From Halalkalibacter sp. APA_J-10(15) (GTDB lineage Bacteria; Bacillota; Bacilli; Bacillales; Bacillaceae_D), in contig NZ_JALKEV010000004.1 in assembly GCF_023017105.1 (NCBI RefSeq), positions 186,001 through 250,000 of the forward strand: a stretch of DNA of 64,000 bases. Direction: 5' to 3'. Below the pieces are notes generated by a model, which was not told the DNA's origin, made no database searches, and saw only the letters and a program-made list of their open reading frames with translations. Positions 26,150-35,541 of this stretch are shown piece after piece. Position numbers and translations under genes: made by a program. Every line of letters starts with the position of its first letter. Position 1 is the first letter of the stretch.

Positions 26150-28057
26150 ATGAACGAGTTCATCACGGAACATGACATCTACTTATTTCACCAAGGTACA
26201 CATTACTTAAGTTACCAATTTCTTGGATCACATCCAGCTACAGTTGATTTTAAAAAAGGATATTTTTTCACCGTTTGGGCTCCAAACGCCTCGGAAGTAA
26301 GGGTAGTCGGTGATTTTAACAAATGGGAAGGTTCTCATTTCAAGCTTGAAAAAATTTCTAATCAAGGACTGTGGCATCGTTTTTTCCCTTCTATTCCTGC
26401 TGGTTCTTCATACAAGTATGAAATACTCTCAGAATCAGATATTCCATTTTTAAAAGCAGACCCGTATGCGTTTCAATCTGAGGTTAGACCTGCGACAGCT
26501 TCGATTTTGACAACTGATTCAACATTTCAATGGGATGATAAACAGTGGAAACTATTACAAGAAGAAACCAATCCTTTAAAAAAGCCGATTAATATTTATG
26601 AAGTCCATATAGGATCTTGGAGAACACATGCAGATGGTACACTTTACAGCTATAAAGAGCTTGCAAAAGAATTAATTCCTTATGTGAAATCTCTCGGCTA
26701 CACCCATATCGAGCTACTTCCACTTGGTGAACATCCATTTGATTTGTCTTGGGGATACCAACAAACAGGCTATTATTCTGTCACATCACGCTATGGTCAT
26801 CCTAATGATTTGAAATACTTTATAAATGAATGCCACTTAAATGAGATTGGTGTCATTTTAGACTGGGTACCGGGGCACTTTTGTAAAGATGATCATGGCT
26901 TACGCCTATTTGATGGAACCCCAACCTACGAATATGCCGATCCACGTAAAGCTGAGAAACGGAATTGGGGGACACTTACTTTTGATTTTGGCAGACCAGA
27001 AGTACAAAGCTTTTTAATATCAAACGCTCTCTTTTGGTTAAAGGAATTTCATATTGATGGACTTAGAGTCGATGCCGTTGCCAGCATGCTCTACTTAAAC
27101 TTTGACAATTACGATGAAGAAGAGAAATTGTACAACAGCTATGGTGGAGAAGAAAATCTTGAAGCAGCTGCTTTTTTAAGAAAGTTAAATGAAGTCGTTT
27201 TCGACTATAAACCTCACACCTTGATGATGGCAGAAGACAGTACAGATATTCCACTTATAACAAGCCCCACTTATTCTGGTGGACTCGGATTCAATTTCAA
27301 ATGGAACATGGGCTGGATGAATGACACGCTTGACTTTATGGAGTGTGACCCTGTTTATCGAAAATGGCATCATCAATGCTTAACATTCCCAATTATGTAC
27401 ACGTACTCAGAGAATTTTCTTCTTCCTCTTTCGCACGATGAAGTTGTACATGGAAAGAAATCATTATTGAACAAAATGCCTGGTGACCAATGGCAACAAT
27501 TCGCAAACCTTAGATTGTTATACGGCTATATGATGACACATCCAGGTAAGAAGCTACTATTCATGGGTGGAGAGCTAGGCCTTTACTCTGAATGGAAAGA
27601 CAAGGAGCAACTTGATTGGCATTTACTCGACTATCCATTGCATAAAGCGATGTTCGATTTCGTAAAGGACCTAAACCATTTTTATAAGCACGAACCCTCT
27701 CTATACGAATGTGATCACGAAGTGCACGGATTTGATTGGATTGACCCTCATAATATCGATCAAAGTATCATAGTCTTTTTGAGGCGAGGTGATTTTTCTA
27801 ATGAAGAGCTTATTATTGTTTGTAATTTCACCCCGAATGTCTATTATGACTATAAGATCGGTGTACCATACCCAGGTACATATAAAGAGGTGTTCAATTC
27901 AGATGCGGATAAATATGGAGGATCTAATCAATTAAATGTTGGTCGTTATTTCAGCTTCCCTGAGAAGTGGCATGGTCATAACCAACATATCAAAATCAAA
28001 ATTCCACCATTAGCCATATCTGTTTTTTCAACACCATCTAAGGGAGTCAGTACTTGA
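26150..28057 (+). CDS. glgB: 1,4-alpha-glucan branching enzyme
   Basis: A 635-residue GH13 enzyme that forms the alpha-1,6 branches of glycogen. The N-terminal CBM48 (about 15-110, FFTVWAPNASEVRVVGDFN) precedes the barrel, with nucleophile Asp near 308 in GLRVDAVAS, acid Glu near 362 in MMAEDST and the third Asp in SHDEVVHGK. Other anchors are EVHIGSW and WGYQQTGYY. The ATG at 26150 is used because AAAGGAG lies about 11 bases upstream; an ATG at 26129 directly abuts that site. First gene of glgBCDAP. Length and order match the Bacillus operon. Confidence 0.95.
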   Translation: MNEFITEHDIYLFHQGTHYLSYQFLGSHPATVDFKKGYFFTVWAPNASEVRVVGDFNKWEGSHFKLEKISNQGLWHRFFPSIPAGSSYKYEILSESDIPFLKADPYAFQSEVRPATASILTTDSTFQWDDKQWKLLQEETNPLKKPINIYEVHIGSWRTHADGTLYSYKELAKELIPYVKSLGYTHIELLPLGEHPFDLSWGYQQTGYYSVTSRYGHPNDLKYFINECHLNEIGVILDWVPGHFCKDDHGLRLFDGTPTYEYADPRKAEKRNWGTLTFDFGRPEVQSFLISNALFWLKEFHIDGLRVDAVASMLYLNFDNYDEEEKLYNSYGGEENLEAAAFLRKLNEVVFDYKPHTLMMAEDSTDIPLITSPTYSGGLGFNFKWNMGWMNDTLDFMECDPVYRKWHHQCLTFPIMYTYSENFLLPLSHDEVVHGKKSLLNKMPGDQWQQFANLRLLYGYMMTHPGKKLLFMGGELGLYSEWKDKEQLDWHLLDYPLHKAMFDFVKDLNHFYKHEPSLYECDHEVHGFDWIDPHNIDQSIIVFLRRGDFSNEELIIVCNFTPNVYYDYKIGVPYPGTYKEVFNSDADKYGGSNQLNVGRYFSFPEKWHGHNQHIKIKIPPLAISVFSTPSKGVST

Positions 28058-28069
28058 GGAGGATATTGG

Positions 28070-29215
28070 ATGAAAAAAGAATGTATCGGGATGCTATTGG
28101 CAGGAGGAGAAGGCAAACGTTTAGGACTATTAACGAAGAATGTAGCAAAGCCAGCCGTACACTTTGGAGGAAAATATCGAATTATTGATTTTACGTTAAG
28201 CAATTGTACGAATTCAGGTATTCATACGGTTGGCGTATTAACTCAATATTCTCCATTTGAATTAAACAAGCACATTGGAATCGGCAAACCTTGGGATTTG
28301 GACCGGCAGCACGATGGTGTTTCAATCCTATCACCTTACACAGCAAAAGGTGGTGGAAGCTGGTATTCAGGTACGGCTGATGCCATCTATAAAAACATTC
28401 ATTATATTGAACAATATGATCCAGAGTACTTATTAGTCATATCAGGTGATCATATTTACCAAATGAATTATCAAGAGATGCTCCAGCAGCATAAAGAGAC
28501 TGGTGCTGATGCGACCATCTCCGTAATGGAAGTGAATTGGGCTGAGGCTTCACGTTTCGGAATCTTAAATACAATGGACAACTTGCGAATTTATGAATTT
28601 GACGAAAAACCAGCTACTCCAAAAAGCAACTTAGCTTCAATGGGAATTTATATATTCAATTGGCAAACATTAAAAAAATATTTACTCGATGATCAAATAA
28701 AACAAGATTCTTCTCATGACTTCGGAAAAAATATTATTCCTTCCATGCTCCTTCATAATCAGTCTCTCTATGCATATCGATTTGATGGTTATTGGAAAGA
28801 TGTCGGTACGGTTCAAAGCTACTGGGAAGCAAACATGGACTTACTTGATGATGATTTAACCTTGTCCTTAAACCATAAAAATTGGCGAACATATACGCAA
28901 GACTCAAATTTCCCACCACAGTTTTTAGGAGAAAATGCTGTTGTAAAACATTCATTGATCAATTCTGGATGCTGGATTTGTGGTTCGATTGATCACTCCA
29001 TTATTTCAAAAAATGTTTCCATTGATATTGAAAGCTCCATCAAACAATCCATTTTACACCCGAATGTTACAGTAGGAAAAAATGTTACACTTGAACGCGT
29101 CATCGTTATGGAAAATACCGTTATTCCTGAAGGGTTTCACATTTCATCTATTCCTCATAACGAGCCACTTGTCATAGACCAATCTAGTTTAGAATTAATG
29201 ATGTCGAAATCATAA
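28070..29215 (+). CDS. glgC: Glucose-1-phosphate adenylyltransferase, catalytic subunit
   Basis: A 381-residue enzyme that makes ADP-glucose from glucose-1-phosphate and ATP, the committed step of glycogen synthesis. The nucleotidyltransferase motif is [20 protein letters not shown], followed by [29 protein letters not shown] and DFGKNIIP form the active site. The C-terminal left-handed beta-helix carries [10 protein letters not shown] and [12 protein letters not shown] hexapeptide repeats. AGGAGG precedes the ATG and the gap to glgB is 12 bases. It pairs with GlgD, encoded next. Confidence 0.95.
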   Translation: MKKECIGMLLAGGEGKRLGLLTKNVAKPAVHFGGKYRIIDFTLSNCTNSGIHTVGVLTQYSPFELNKHIGIGKPWDLDRQHDGVSILSPYTAKGGGSWYSGTADAIYKNIHYIEQYDPEYLLVISGDHIYQMNYQEMLQQHKETGADATISVMEVNWAEASRFGILNTMDNLRIYEFDEKPATPKSNLASMGIYIFNWQTLKKYLLDDQIKQDSSHDFGKNIIPSMLLHNQSLYAYRFDGYWKDVGTVQSYWEANMDLLDDDLTLSLNHKNWRTYTQDSNFPPQFLGENAVVKHSLINSGCWICGSIDHSIISKNVSIDIESSIKQSILHPNVTVGKNVTLERVIVMENTVIPEGFHISSIPHNEPLVIDQSSLELMMSKS

Positions 29216-29246
29216 TAAACTGTAAGGAGGAATTCAAATAGAAACG

Positions 29247-30344
29247 ATGATGGGTGTTATAAACTTAGAGAATGAACGAGATTTTTTAAATGAATTAACC
29301 TATTTCCGTTGCGGTGCAGCTGTTCCTTTTGCCGGTCGATATCGCCTAATCGATTTTACTCTTTCAAACATGGTCCAATCTGATATAACAGAGGTCGCCA
29401 TCTTCACACGAAATAAGTACCGCTCTCTTATGGATCATCTTGGAACAGGTGCTGATTGGAACCTTGACCGCAGATATGGAGGCCTATTCATCCTTCCTCC
29501 AGACTGGAATGATCCAACTGATATTTCAAAAGGCGATCTTAGGCATTTCCATAACAATCGTGATTATTTTGAACGAAGCAATTCAGATTATATCTTAATA
29601 AGTGGCAGTCAATTTGTTGCAACATGTGATTATAAAGAAGCCTTTCAACTACATTTAGAAGCAAATGCCGATGTAACGCTTATTACTACATATGTAGCAG
29701 AAGATAAGCCTGAACATCAAGCTTGTATGCGTATCGAACAAGACGAGCATAATCGTGTCACCCATATGACACACGATACGACAAACCCACAGTTATTTAC
29801 TGGTGTATATATTATAACGAAAAAGTGCTTAATGAAACTTGTAGATCAATGTATTGCTTATCATAAAGAGAACCTTTTCACTAATGGGATCATTGCCAAC
29901 CTAGATTCATTAATTGTTCAATCTTACAAACATAGAGGATATAGCTCTTTTATCGATTCAATTGAAAGCTATTATCGTCATAACATGAATTTACTCTCTA
30001 CAGACCATTATAAAAGTCTCTTTTATCAAAAACCTTTTGTTTTAACAAAAATTAGCAATGAACCTCCGACTAAGTATCGTAATGAAGCAAAGGTCATATC
30101 ATCTTTACTTGCTAACGGTTGTGACATTAAAGGAAATATTAAGAACAGTGTCTTATTTCGAGGCGTAAAAGTTCAAGAAGGAGCGACGATTAAAAACTCA
30201 ATTATTATGCAAAACTGTACTGTTCAAGCTAACGCCTATTTAGAAAATGTTATTCTCGATAAAGATGTCAACATATCAGACGGTCAAACATTAGTGGGAA
30301 GTGTTGATAAACCATATGTTGTCCCGAAACGAAAAATCATTTAA
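29247..30344 (+). CDS. glgD: Glucose-1-phosphate adenylyltransferase, regulatory subunit
   Basis: A 365-residue GlgC paralogue. It opens MMGVINLENE and has the nucleotidyltransferase fold (VPFAGRYRLIDFTLSN) but lacks the GGxGxRL phosphate loop, as expected for the GlgD subunit that stimulates GlgC. The C-terminal beta-helix has SVLFRGVKVQEGATIKNS. Start problem: GGAGG ends at 29230, and the codon 7 bases later in frame is ATA (29238), giving ETMMGVINL after the start. The first ATG is 16 bases from the site. Either AUA is used or initiation is weak at 29247. It lies between glgC and glgA. Confidence 0.92.
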   Translation: MMGVINLENERDFLNELTYFRCGAAVPFAGRYRLIDFTLSNMVQSDITEVAIFTRNKYRSLMDHLGTGADWNLDRRYGGLFILPPDWNDPTDISKGDLRHFHNNRDYFERSNSDYILISGSQFVATCDYKEAFQLHLEANADVTLITTYVAEDKPEHQACMRIEQDEHNRVTHMTHDTTNPQLFTGVYIITKKCLMKLVDQCIAYHKENLFTNGIIANLDSLIVQSYKHRGYSSFIDSIESYYRHNMNLLSTDHYKSLFYQKPFVLTKISNEPPTKYRNEAKVISSLLANGCDIKGNIKNSVLFRGVKVQEGATIKNSIIMQNCTVQANAYLENVILDKDVNISDGQTLVGSVDKPYVVPKRKII

Positions 30345-30391
30345 TCAGTAATAAACAACATTAAACTTATTCTGAAAGGAGAAGAGATCGG

Positions 30392-31828
30392 ATGAATCAT
30401 GTATTATTTGTCGCTTCTGAATGTACGCCCTTTATTAAAACCGGAGGATTAGCTGATGTAATAGGATCTCTTCCACATGCATTAAAAACTCATGAACACC
30501 TGAATGTTAGCGTCATTCTTCCACTTTATGATGAAATCTCTCAAGATTGGAAGAATCAAATGGAATTTAAAGCGATTGTCCCTGTAGAAATTGGTTGGCG
30601 CAATCAAACAGCTGAGCTTTATTGTTTAAATTATGAAGGTGTACACTATTACTTCCTAGCAAACACATTTTATTATGAAAGAAAAGGGGTCTATGGCTAC
30701 TATGATGATGGTGAAAGATTCTTATTCTTTAGCAAGGCTGTCATTTCATCACTTGATTACTTAGATTTCGTCCCTAATATTCTCCATGCTCATGATTGGC
30801 AAGCGGGGCTAGCAATAGCCTTCGCAAAAATTTATCAGCCTATTGAAGAGATGAAAACGGTTTTCACTATACACAATATGAAATATCAAGGTCTGATACC
30901 ACTTGATATGTATGAAGATTTCTTTTCTCTACCGAGAGAGCATATCGGAGGGATGGAATGGAATGGAATGCTGAATTGTTTAAAAGCAGGTATGTTTCAT
31001 GCTGATAAAATAACAACCGTTAGCCCGAGCTACGCGAATGAACTGAAAAACCCTTACTATAGTGAAGGACTTCATCCTTTATTAAATGATCGTAAAGCTG
31101 ACTTCTGTGGAATTTTAAATGGTATTAATACGGATGAGTATAATCCACTAAAGGATCCACATGTAGATGTACCATATAGCTACTCCCGTGCAAAGAAGAA
31201 ATTAAATAAGTTAGCTCTTCAAGAGGAGCTTAATCTTCAAATGAGTGAAGAAAAACCGTTATATGTTATGGTTACACGTTTAGTTGAGCAAAAAGGACTT
31301 CACTTAATTCAATGTATTTTAGAAGAGTTTTTACAAGAGGACATTCAATTTATCGTATTAGGAACCGGTGAACGAGAATTTGAACATTACTTTTCTTATC
31401 TAGCTAATAAATACCCATCCAAGTCAGCAGCAATTTTAACCTTTGATGAGGCTCTCTCACGCAAGTTATATGCCAGCGCTGACTTTTTTCTCATGCCTTC
31501 TCTATTTGAACCGTGTGGATTATCTCAGCTTATCGCTCTCCAGTATAAGACGGTACCAATCGTTAGAGAAACGGGTGGCTTAAAGGATACGGTTTCTTCT
31601 TATAATGAACTTACAGGTGAAGGAAATGGATTTAGTTTCACTAATTATAATGCCCATGATTTGCTAACCGTTCTTCACTACTCATTGCGAATCTTTCACG
31701 ATGACGGAAATTGGAAGCAACTATGTAAAAACATAAACAAATGCAAATACGACTGGAAGCATTCAGCAGCTGAATATACTCGTTTATACACAAAAGTGTT
31801 GACAGAACAAGGAGTGAGTCAAAATTGA
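30392..31828 (+). CDS. glgA: Glycogen synthase (ADP-glucose)
   Basis: A 478-residue GT5 glycosyltransferase that extends alpha-1,4-glucan chains with ADP-glucose. The N-terminal motif KTGGLADVIGSLP binds ADP-glucose. HAHDWQAGLA and FTIHNMKYQGL are family landmarks, as is ILNGINTDEYNPL. The C-terminal domain has VTRLVEQKGL and the acceptor-loop block MPSLFEPCGLSQL with the catalytic Glu, followed by RETGGLKDTV. Length is typical. AAAGGAGA precedes the ATG by 9 bases. It overlaps glgP by 4 bases. Confidence 0.95.
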   Translation: MNHVLFVASECTPFIKTGGLADVIGSLPHALKTHEHLNVSVILPLYDEISQDWKNQMEFKAIVPVEIGWRNQTAELYCLNYEGVHYYFLANTFYYERKGVYGYYDDGERFLFFSKAVISSLDYLDFVPNILHAHDWQAGLAIAFAKIYQPIEEMKTVFTIHNMKYQGLIPLDMYEDFFSLPREHIGGMEWNGMLNCLKAGMFHADKITTVSPSYANELKNPYYSEGLHPLLNDRKADFCGILNGINTDEYNPLKDPHVDVPYSYSRAKKKLNKLALQEELNLQMSEEKPLYVMVTRLVEQKGLHLIQCILEEFLQEDIQFIVLGTGEREFEHYFSYLANKYPSKSAAILTFDEALSRKLYASADFFLMPSLFEPCGLSQLIALQYKTVPIVRETGGLKDTVSSYNELTGEGNGFSFTNYNAHDLLTVLHYSLRIFHDDGNWKQLCKNINKCKYDWKHSAAEYTRLYTKVLTEQGVSQN

Positions 31829-34257
31829 CCTATCAAAATGTGGATGAATTCATCAGCCAAATAACTGAAAAGATTCGCACACTTTTCGATAAAGAGTTAA
31901 ACGACGTTAACGAAAAAGACCTCTATTATGCTCTTGCATCCATCGTCAACGATGAAATGCATCCCCATTGGCATAAAACAAATGGGCATTACGAGCAAAA
32001 AAAAGTAAAAAAGGTCTATTACTTATCAATGGAGTTCTTGATCGGTCGACTTCTTGAAAGCAATTTACTAAATTGTGGGCTTCTAGATATTACGAACAAC
32101 GCTTTGAAAAAACTTGGTTTTACACGAGATGCGGTATTTATTCATGAGCATGATGCTGGACTTGGAAATGGTGGCTTAGGACGTTTAGCCGCCTGCTTTC
32201 TCGATTCACTTGCCTCACTTCAATATCCAGGACACGGCTGCGGCATTCGTTACCGTTATGGGTTATTTGAACAACGGATCATTCATGGCCATCAAATCGA
32301 ATTGCCTGACTACTGGTTAAAAGAAGAGTATCCTTGGGAAACTCGAAAGTCAGAAGAGCGTATTTATGTTTATTTTGGTGGGAGTGTACACATGCATCAT
32401 CGTGCAAACGGTTCTTTAGAATTCCGTTACGAAAATACCGATGAAGTTATTGCTGTTCCATACGACATTCCGATCAGTGGTTATCATAATCATACGGTTA
32501 ATACGTTACGACTCTGGAGTGCCGAATCACAAGATAGAAATGGTGTCGCAAATCACAATGATCAATATTATCATGCGCTTGATCATACTCACTCCATTGA
32601 CCAAATATCCGGTTTCTTATATCCTGACGACTCGAGCTATGAGGGTAAAGAGCTTCGTTTGAAACAGCAATACTTTCTCGTTTCAGCAAGTATTCAGAAT
32701 ATATTACGTCAATACTTAAACGAAGGACGCGGCTCACTTACACAATTATCCGATCATATTGTCATTCAAATTAATGATACACACCCTAGTTTAGCGATTC
32801 CTGAGTTAATGAGACTGTTAATGGATATTTACGATCTTGATTGGGACCAAGCGTGGGAAACAACTCATAAGACGATTGCTTATACAAATCATACAACACT
32901 AAGTGAAGCCCTCGAAAAGTGGCCAAAAGGGATGGTTCAAAGCCTTCTTCCAAGAATATACATGATTATTGATGAAATAAATGAACGTTTTTGCCAAGGC
33001 TTATGGTTTGATTATCCTGAGTTACGAGACCATATTCCCGAGCTAGCGATTATCGCTGATGAACAAATTCACATGGCACGTTTAGCTATCGTTGGAAGCT
33101 ATAGTGTTAACGGTGTTGCTAGGCTCCATACAGAGATTTTAAAGAAGAAAGAAATGAAGCTTTTTTATCAGCTTTTCCCGAAACGATTTAATAATAAAAC
33201 AAACGGCATTACACACAGAAGATGGCTTCTTCAAGTGAACCCGCACCTAGCTAACGTCATAACAGATGTCATCGGTCCAGCATGGATTAAACGTCCAAAT
33301 CAGCTTATTAGCTTACTTCGTTATTCGAACGATGCAGCCTTTCTCCAACAAATAGAGCAGGTCAAATTACAAAACAAACGAACACTAGCTCAATTTATTT
33401 ATGACAGAATGGGAATAAAAGTGAACGAGAAGTCCATCTTTGATGTTCAAATTAAACGACTTCATGAATACAAGCGTCAGCTTTTGAACATTTTCCATGT
33501 CATTTACTTATACAATGAATTAAAGGATAATCCCAAGCTTGACCTTACACCACGTACCTTTATTTTTGGAGCAAAAGCGGCTCCTAGCTATCATCTTGCA
33601 AAAGAAGTCATTAAACTCATTCATACGGTCGCTTCTTTAGTAAACCATGACCCTGACGTTGCGGATAGAATTAAGGTAATTTTTTTAGAAAACTATAATG
33701 TTAGTTTAGCGGAAAAAATTATACCGGCAGCGGATATTAGTGAACAAATTTCCACCGCTAGTAAGGAAGCTTCTGGTACTGGGAATATGAAAATGATGAT
33801 GAACGGAGCATTAACAGTAGGCACGATGGATGGAGCGAATATTGAAATACGTGATTTAGTAGGAGATCAACACATTTTTATGTTCGGACTTACTTCTGAT
33901 GAAGTACTCCACTATTATGAGCATGGAGGTTATTCGGCACGAGACATTTATAATACCGATGATCGAATTAGTCGAATCCTAGATCAGTTAAACAGTGGTG
34001 TATTTGGTGAACAAGAAATGGAATTTAAGGACCTCTACTATAATATTTTATATCATAATGATCCATACTTTGTTTTAAAGGATTTCGATCCCTATATTGA
34101 AACTCACGAGCTTGTAGAGCAAGCTTACCGCGATCGTTCAATATGGCTTAATAAAAGCATTACAAACATTGCTTATTCTGGAAAGTTCTCGAGCGATCGA
34201 ACCATTCAACAGTACGCATCAGAAATATGGCAACTCACAAAGAGCCCCATTAAATAA
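31825..34257 (+). CDS. glgP: Glycogen phosphorylase
   Basis: An 810-residue GT35 enzyme that releases glucose-1-phosphate from glycogen, so the operon holds both synthesis and breakdown. YLSMEFLIGR, GLGNGGLGRLAACFLDS and the pyridoxal-phosphate lysine near residue 655 in EASGTGNMKMMMNG are present, with MDGANIEI. Start is TTG at 31825, with GGAG 10 bases upstream, overlapping the glgA stop (ATTGA). It is the last gene of the operon and is followed by a strong terminator. Length agrees with bacterial enzymes. Confidence 0.95.
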   Translation: MTYQNVDEFISQITEKIRTLFDKELNDVNEKDLYYALASIVNDEMHPHWHKTNGHYEQKKVKKVYYLSMEFLIGRLLESNLLNCGLLDITNNALKKLGFTRDAVFIHEHDAGLGNGGLGRLAACFLDSLASLQYPGHGCGIRYRYGLFEQRIIHGHQIELPDYWLKEEYPWETRKSEERIYVYFGGSVHMHHRANGSLEFRYENTDEVIAVPYDIPISGYHNHTVNTLRLWSAESQDRNGVANHNDQYYHALDHTHSIDQISGFLYPDDSSYEGKELRLKQQYFLVSASIQNILRQYLNEGRGSLTQLSDHIVIQINDTHPSLAIPELMRLLMDIYDLDWDQAWETTHKTIAYTNHTTLSEALEKWPKGMVQSLLPRIYMIIDEINERFCQGLWFDYPELRDHIPELAIIADEQIHMARLAIVGSYSVNGVARLHTEILKKKEMKLFYQLFPKRFNNKTNGITHRRWLLQVNPHLANVITDVIGPAWIKRPNQLISLLRYSNDAAFLQQIEQVKLQNKRTLAQFIYDRMGIKVNEKSIFDVQIKRLHEYKRQLLNIFHVIYLYNELKDNPKLDLTPRTFIFGAKAAPSYHLAKEVIKLIHTVASLVNHDPDVADRIKVIFLENYNVSLAEKIIPAADISEQISTASKEASGTGNMKMMMNGALTVGTMDGANIEIRDLVGDQHIFMFGLTSDEVLHYYEHGGYSARDIYNTDDRISRILDQLNSGVFGEQEMEFKDLYYNILYHNDPYFVLKDFDPYIETHELVEQAYRDRSIWLNKSITNIAYSGKFSSDRTIQQYASEIWQLTKSPIK

Positions 34258-34272
34258 ACAGAAGACAAACAA

Positions 34273-34312
34273 ATGTCAGGTCTGTTACGAACTAGAATAA
34301 CAGGCCTGACAT
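34273..34312. terminator. Terminator of the glg operon
   Basis: ATGTCAGGTCTGTTA pairs with TAACAGGCCTGACAT around a 10-base loop, 15 bases after glgP. The T-run is weak, but the stem is long and nearly perfect. Confidence 0.75.
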
Positions 34313-34357
34313 ATAGCTCCTCATTACTTTCAATCCACAGAAAAGAGAATGCTCACT

Positions 34358-35122
34358 TCATCCTCTATTAATTTCTATTCCTGCAAGCAAATTCGTAACA
34401 ACATGACCAGCCATTATAAGTCCGGCTACTGAAGGAACAAATGCATTTGATGATGGAGGCATTTTGGCCTTACGAATCTTTCCTGCTTCTGCTGCTTCTG
34501 GGACAATCTCTTTTCGAATGTCCTCACGAATTCGAATAGGTTGCTCATCCGAATACACAACTTCAATTCCTTTTCGAATCCCTTCCTTACGTAGTCTCGT
34601 TCGAATCACTTTTGCAATCGGATCATGAGTAGTCTTGGAAATATCCGTAATTCGCAAACGTGTTGGGTCCATTTTATTTGCTGCCCCCATGCTAGAAATG
34701 ATTGGGATGTTTCGATTAAGACATTCCTTCATTAAGTGAATTTTATACGAAATCGTATCACTTGCATCAATCACATAATCTATATCATAGCTGAAGAATT
34801 GTTCATACGTTTCCTCCGTATAAAACATTTTCAAAGCGACGACTTCGCATTCTGAGTTAATATCCATAATACGCTCTTTCATTAATTCAACCTTTTGCTT
34901 TCCAACTGTTGATAGTAATGCATGAATTTGACGATTCACATTCGTAATATCTACATCATCCTTATCAACGAGTACAAGCTTGCCAACTCCTGAACGTGCT
35001 AACGCCTCTGCTGAAAAGGAACCAACACCTCCAATCCCTAATACTGCTACCGTACTTCCTTTTAAGCGTTCTAAACCATCATGACCAATCGCCAGTTCAT
35101 TTCGTGAAAATTGATGTAACAT
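34358..35122 (-). CDS. tcdA: tRNA threonylcarbamoyladenosine dehydratase
   Basis: A 254-residue E1/ThiF-like ATP-dependent enzyme that cyclises t6A37 of tRNA to ct6A. The nucleotide-binding motif is VAVLGIGGVGSFSAEALARSG, followed by VLVDKDDVDITNVNRQ with the ATP-binding Asp and Arg. VIDASDTISYKIHLM matches the TcdA/CsdL (YrvM) group, and no C-terminal ubiquitin-activating Cys domain is present. A good AAAGGAG precedes the ATG. In many bacilli it sits near aspS, as here. Confidence 0.92.
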   Translation of the reverse strand: MLHQFSRNELAIGHDGLERLKGSTVAVLGIGGVGSFSAEALARSGVGKLVLVDKDDVDITNVNRQIHALLSTVGKQKVELMKERIMDINSECEVVALKMFYTEETYEQFFSYDIDYVIDASDTISYKIHLMKECLNRNIPIISSMGAANKMDPTRLRITDISKTTHDPIAKVIRTRLRKEGIRKGIEVVYSDEQPIRIREDIRKEIVPEAAEAGKIRKAKMPPSSNAFVPSVAGLIMAGHVVTNLLAGIEINRG

Positions 35123-35235
35123 TCTATTCTCCTTTCATCCCTTATTATGTAACATTTCCATCGTGTCAAAAAAAGCAATCCATTTTAAGTTATGATACAC
35201 TTACAGTAGAACAATCATTCAGTGAGGTGTCATTC

Positions 35236-35541
35236 ATGGATTTGCTAGCTACTCAGCATTGTATTGAAATTGAACAACAAATAAAGTGGACAGAGAAAGT
35301 CACAGTTGAAACGGTCTATGAAATGAAATTATACGATGAATGTATAACCGTCAAACAAGAGCGTTTCCCACTTACTTCGATTTTTGATATTTCGTATCGA
35401 AAGAAGCCTCACTCGCAAGATATGGGCTTTCTTTATTTACACACTGCAAATGGAGTACGGACTTTCTATATTAAAGAAGAACCGACCTCATTATTAAGTG
35501 CTTATCAACAACTTAAGTTAGATCGTCCCGAATTGCGCTGA
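35236..35541 (+). CDS. Conserved hypothetical protein (101 aa)
   Basis: A small soluble protein beginning MDLLATQHCIEIEQQIKWTE. Residues 20-90 form alternating beta strands (TVYEMKLYDECITVKQERFP, then DMGFLYLHTANGVRTFYIKE) and one C-terminal helix, a pattern resembling PH-like folds. GAGGTG lies 6 bases before the ATG. The open frame extends upstream to 34996, but that part opposes tcdA and has no ribosome site. Its 3' end overlaps the convergent hom gene by 24 bases. The gene is plausible because the composition is protein-like; its function is unknown. Confidence 0.65.
   Translation: MDLLATQHCIEIEQQIKWTEKVTVETVYEMKLYDECITVKQERFPLTSIFDISYRKKPHSQDMGFLYLHTANGVRTFYIKEEPTSLLSAYQQLKLDRPELR

Noticed and set aside
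34996..35235. N-terminal extension of the 101-aa gene into tcdA
   Set aside because: The extension opposes tcdA and lacks a ribosome site; the ATG at 35236 has one.
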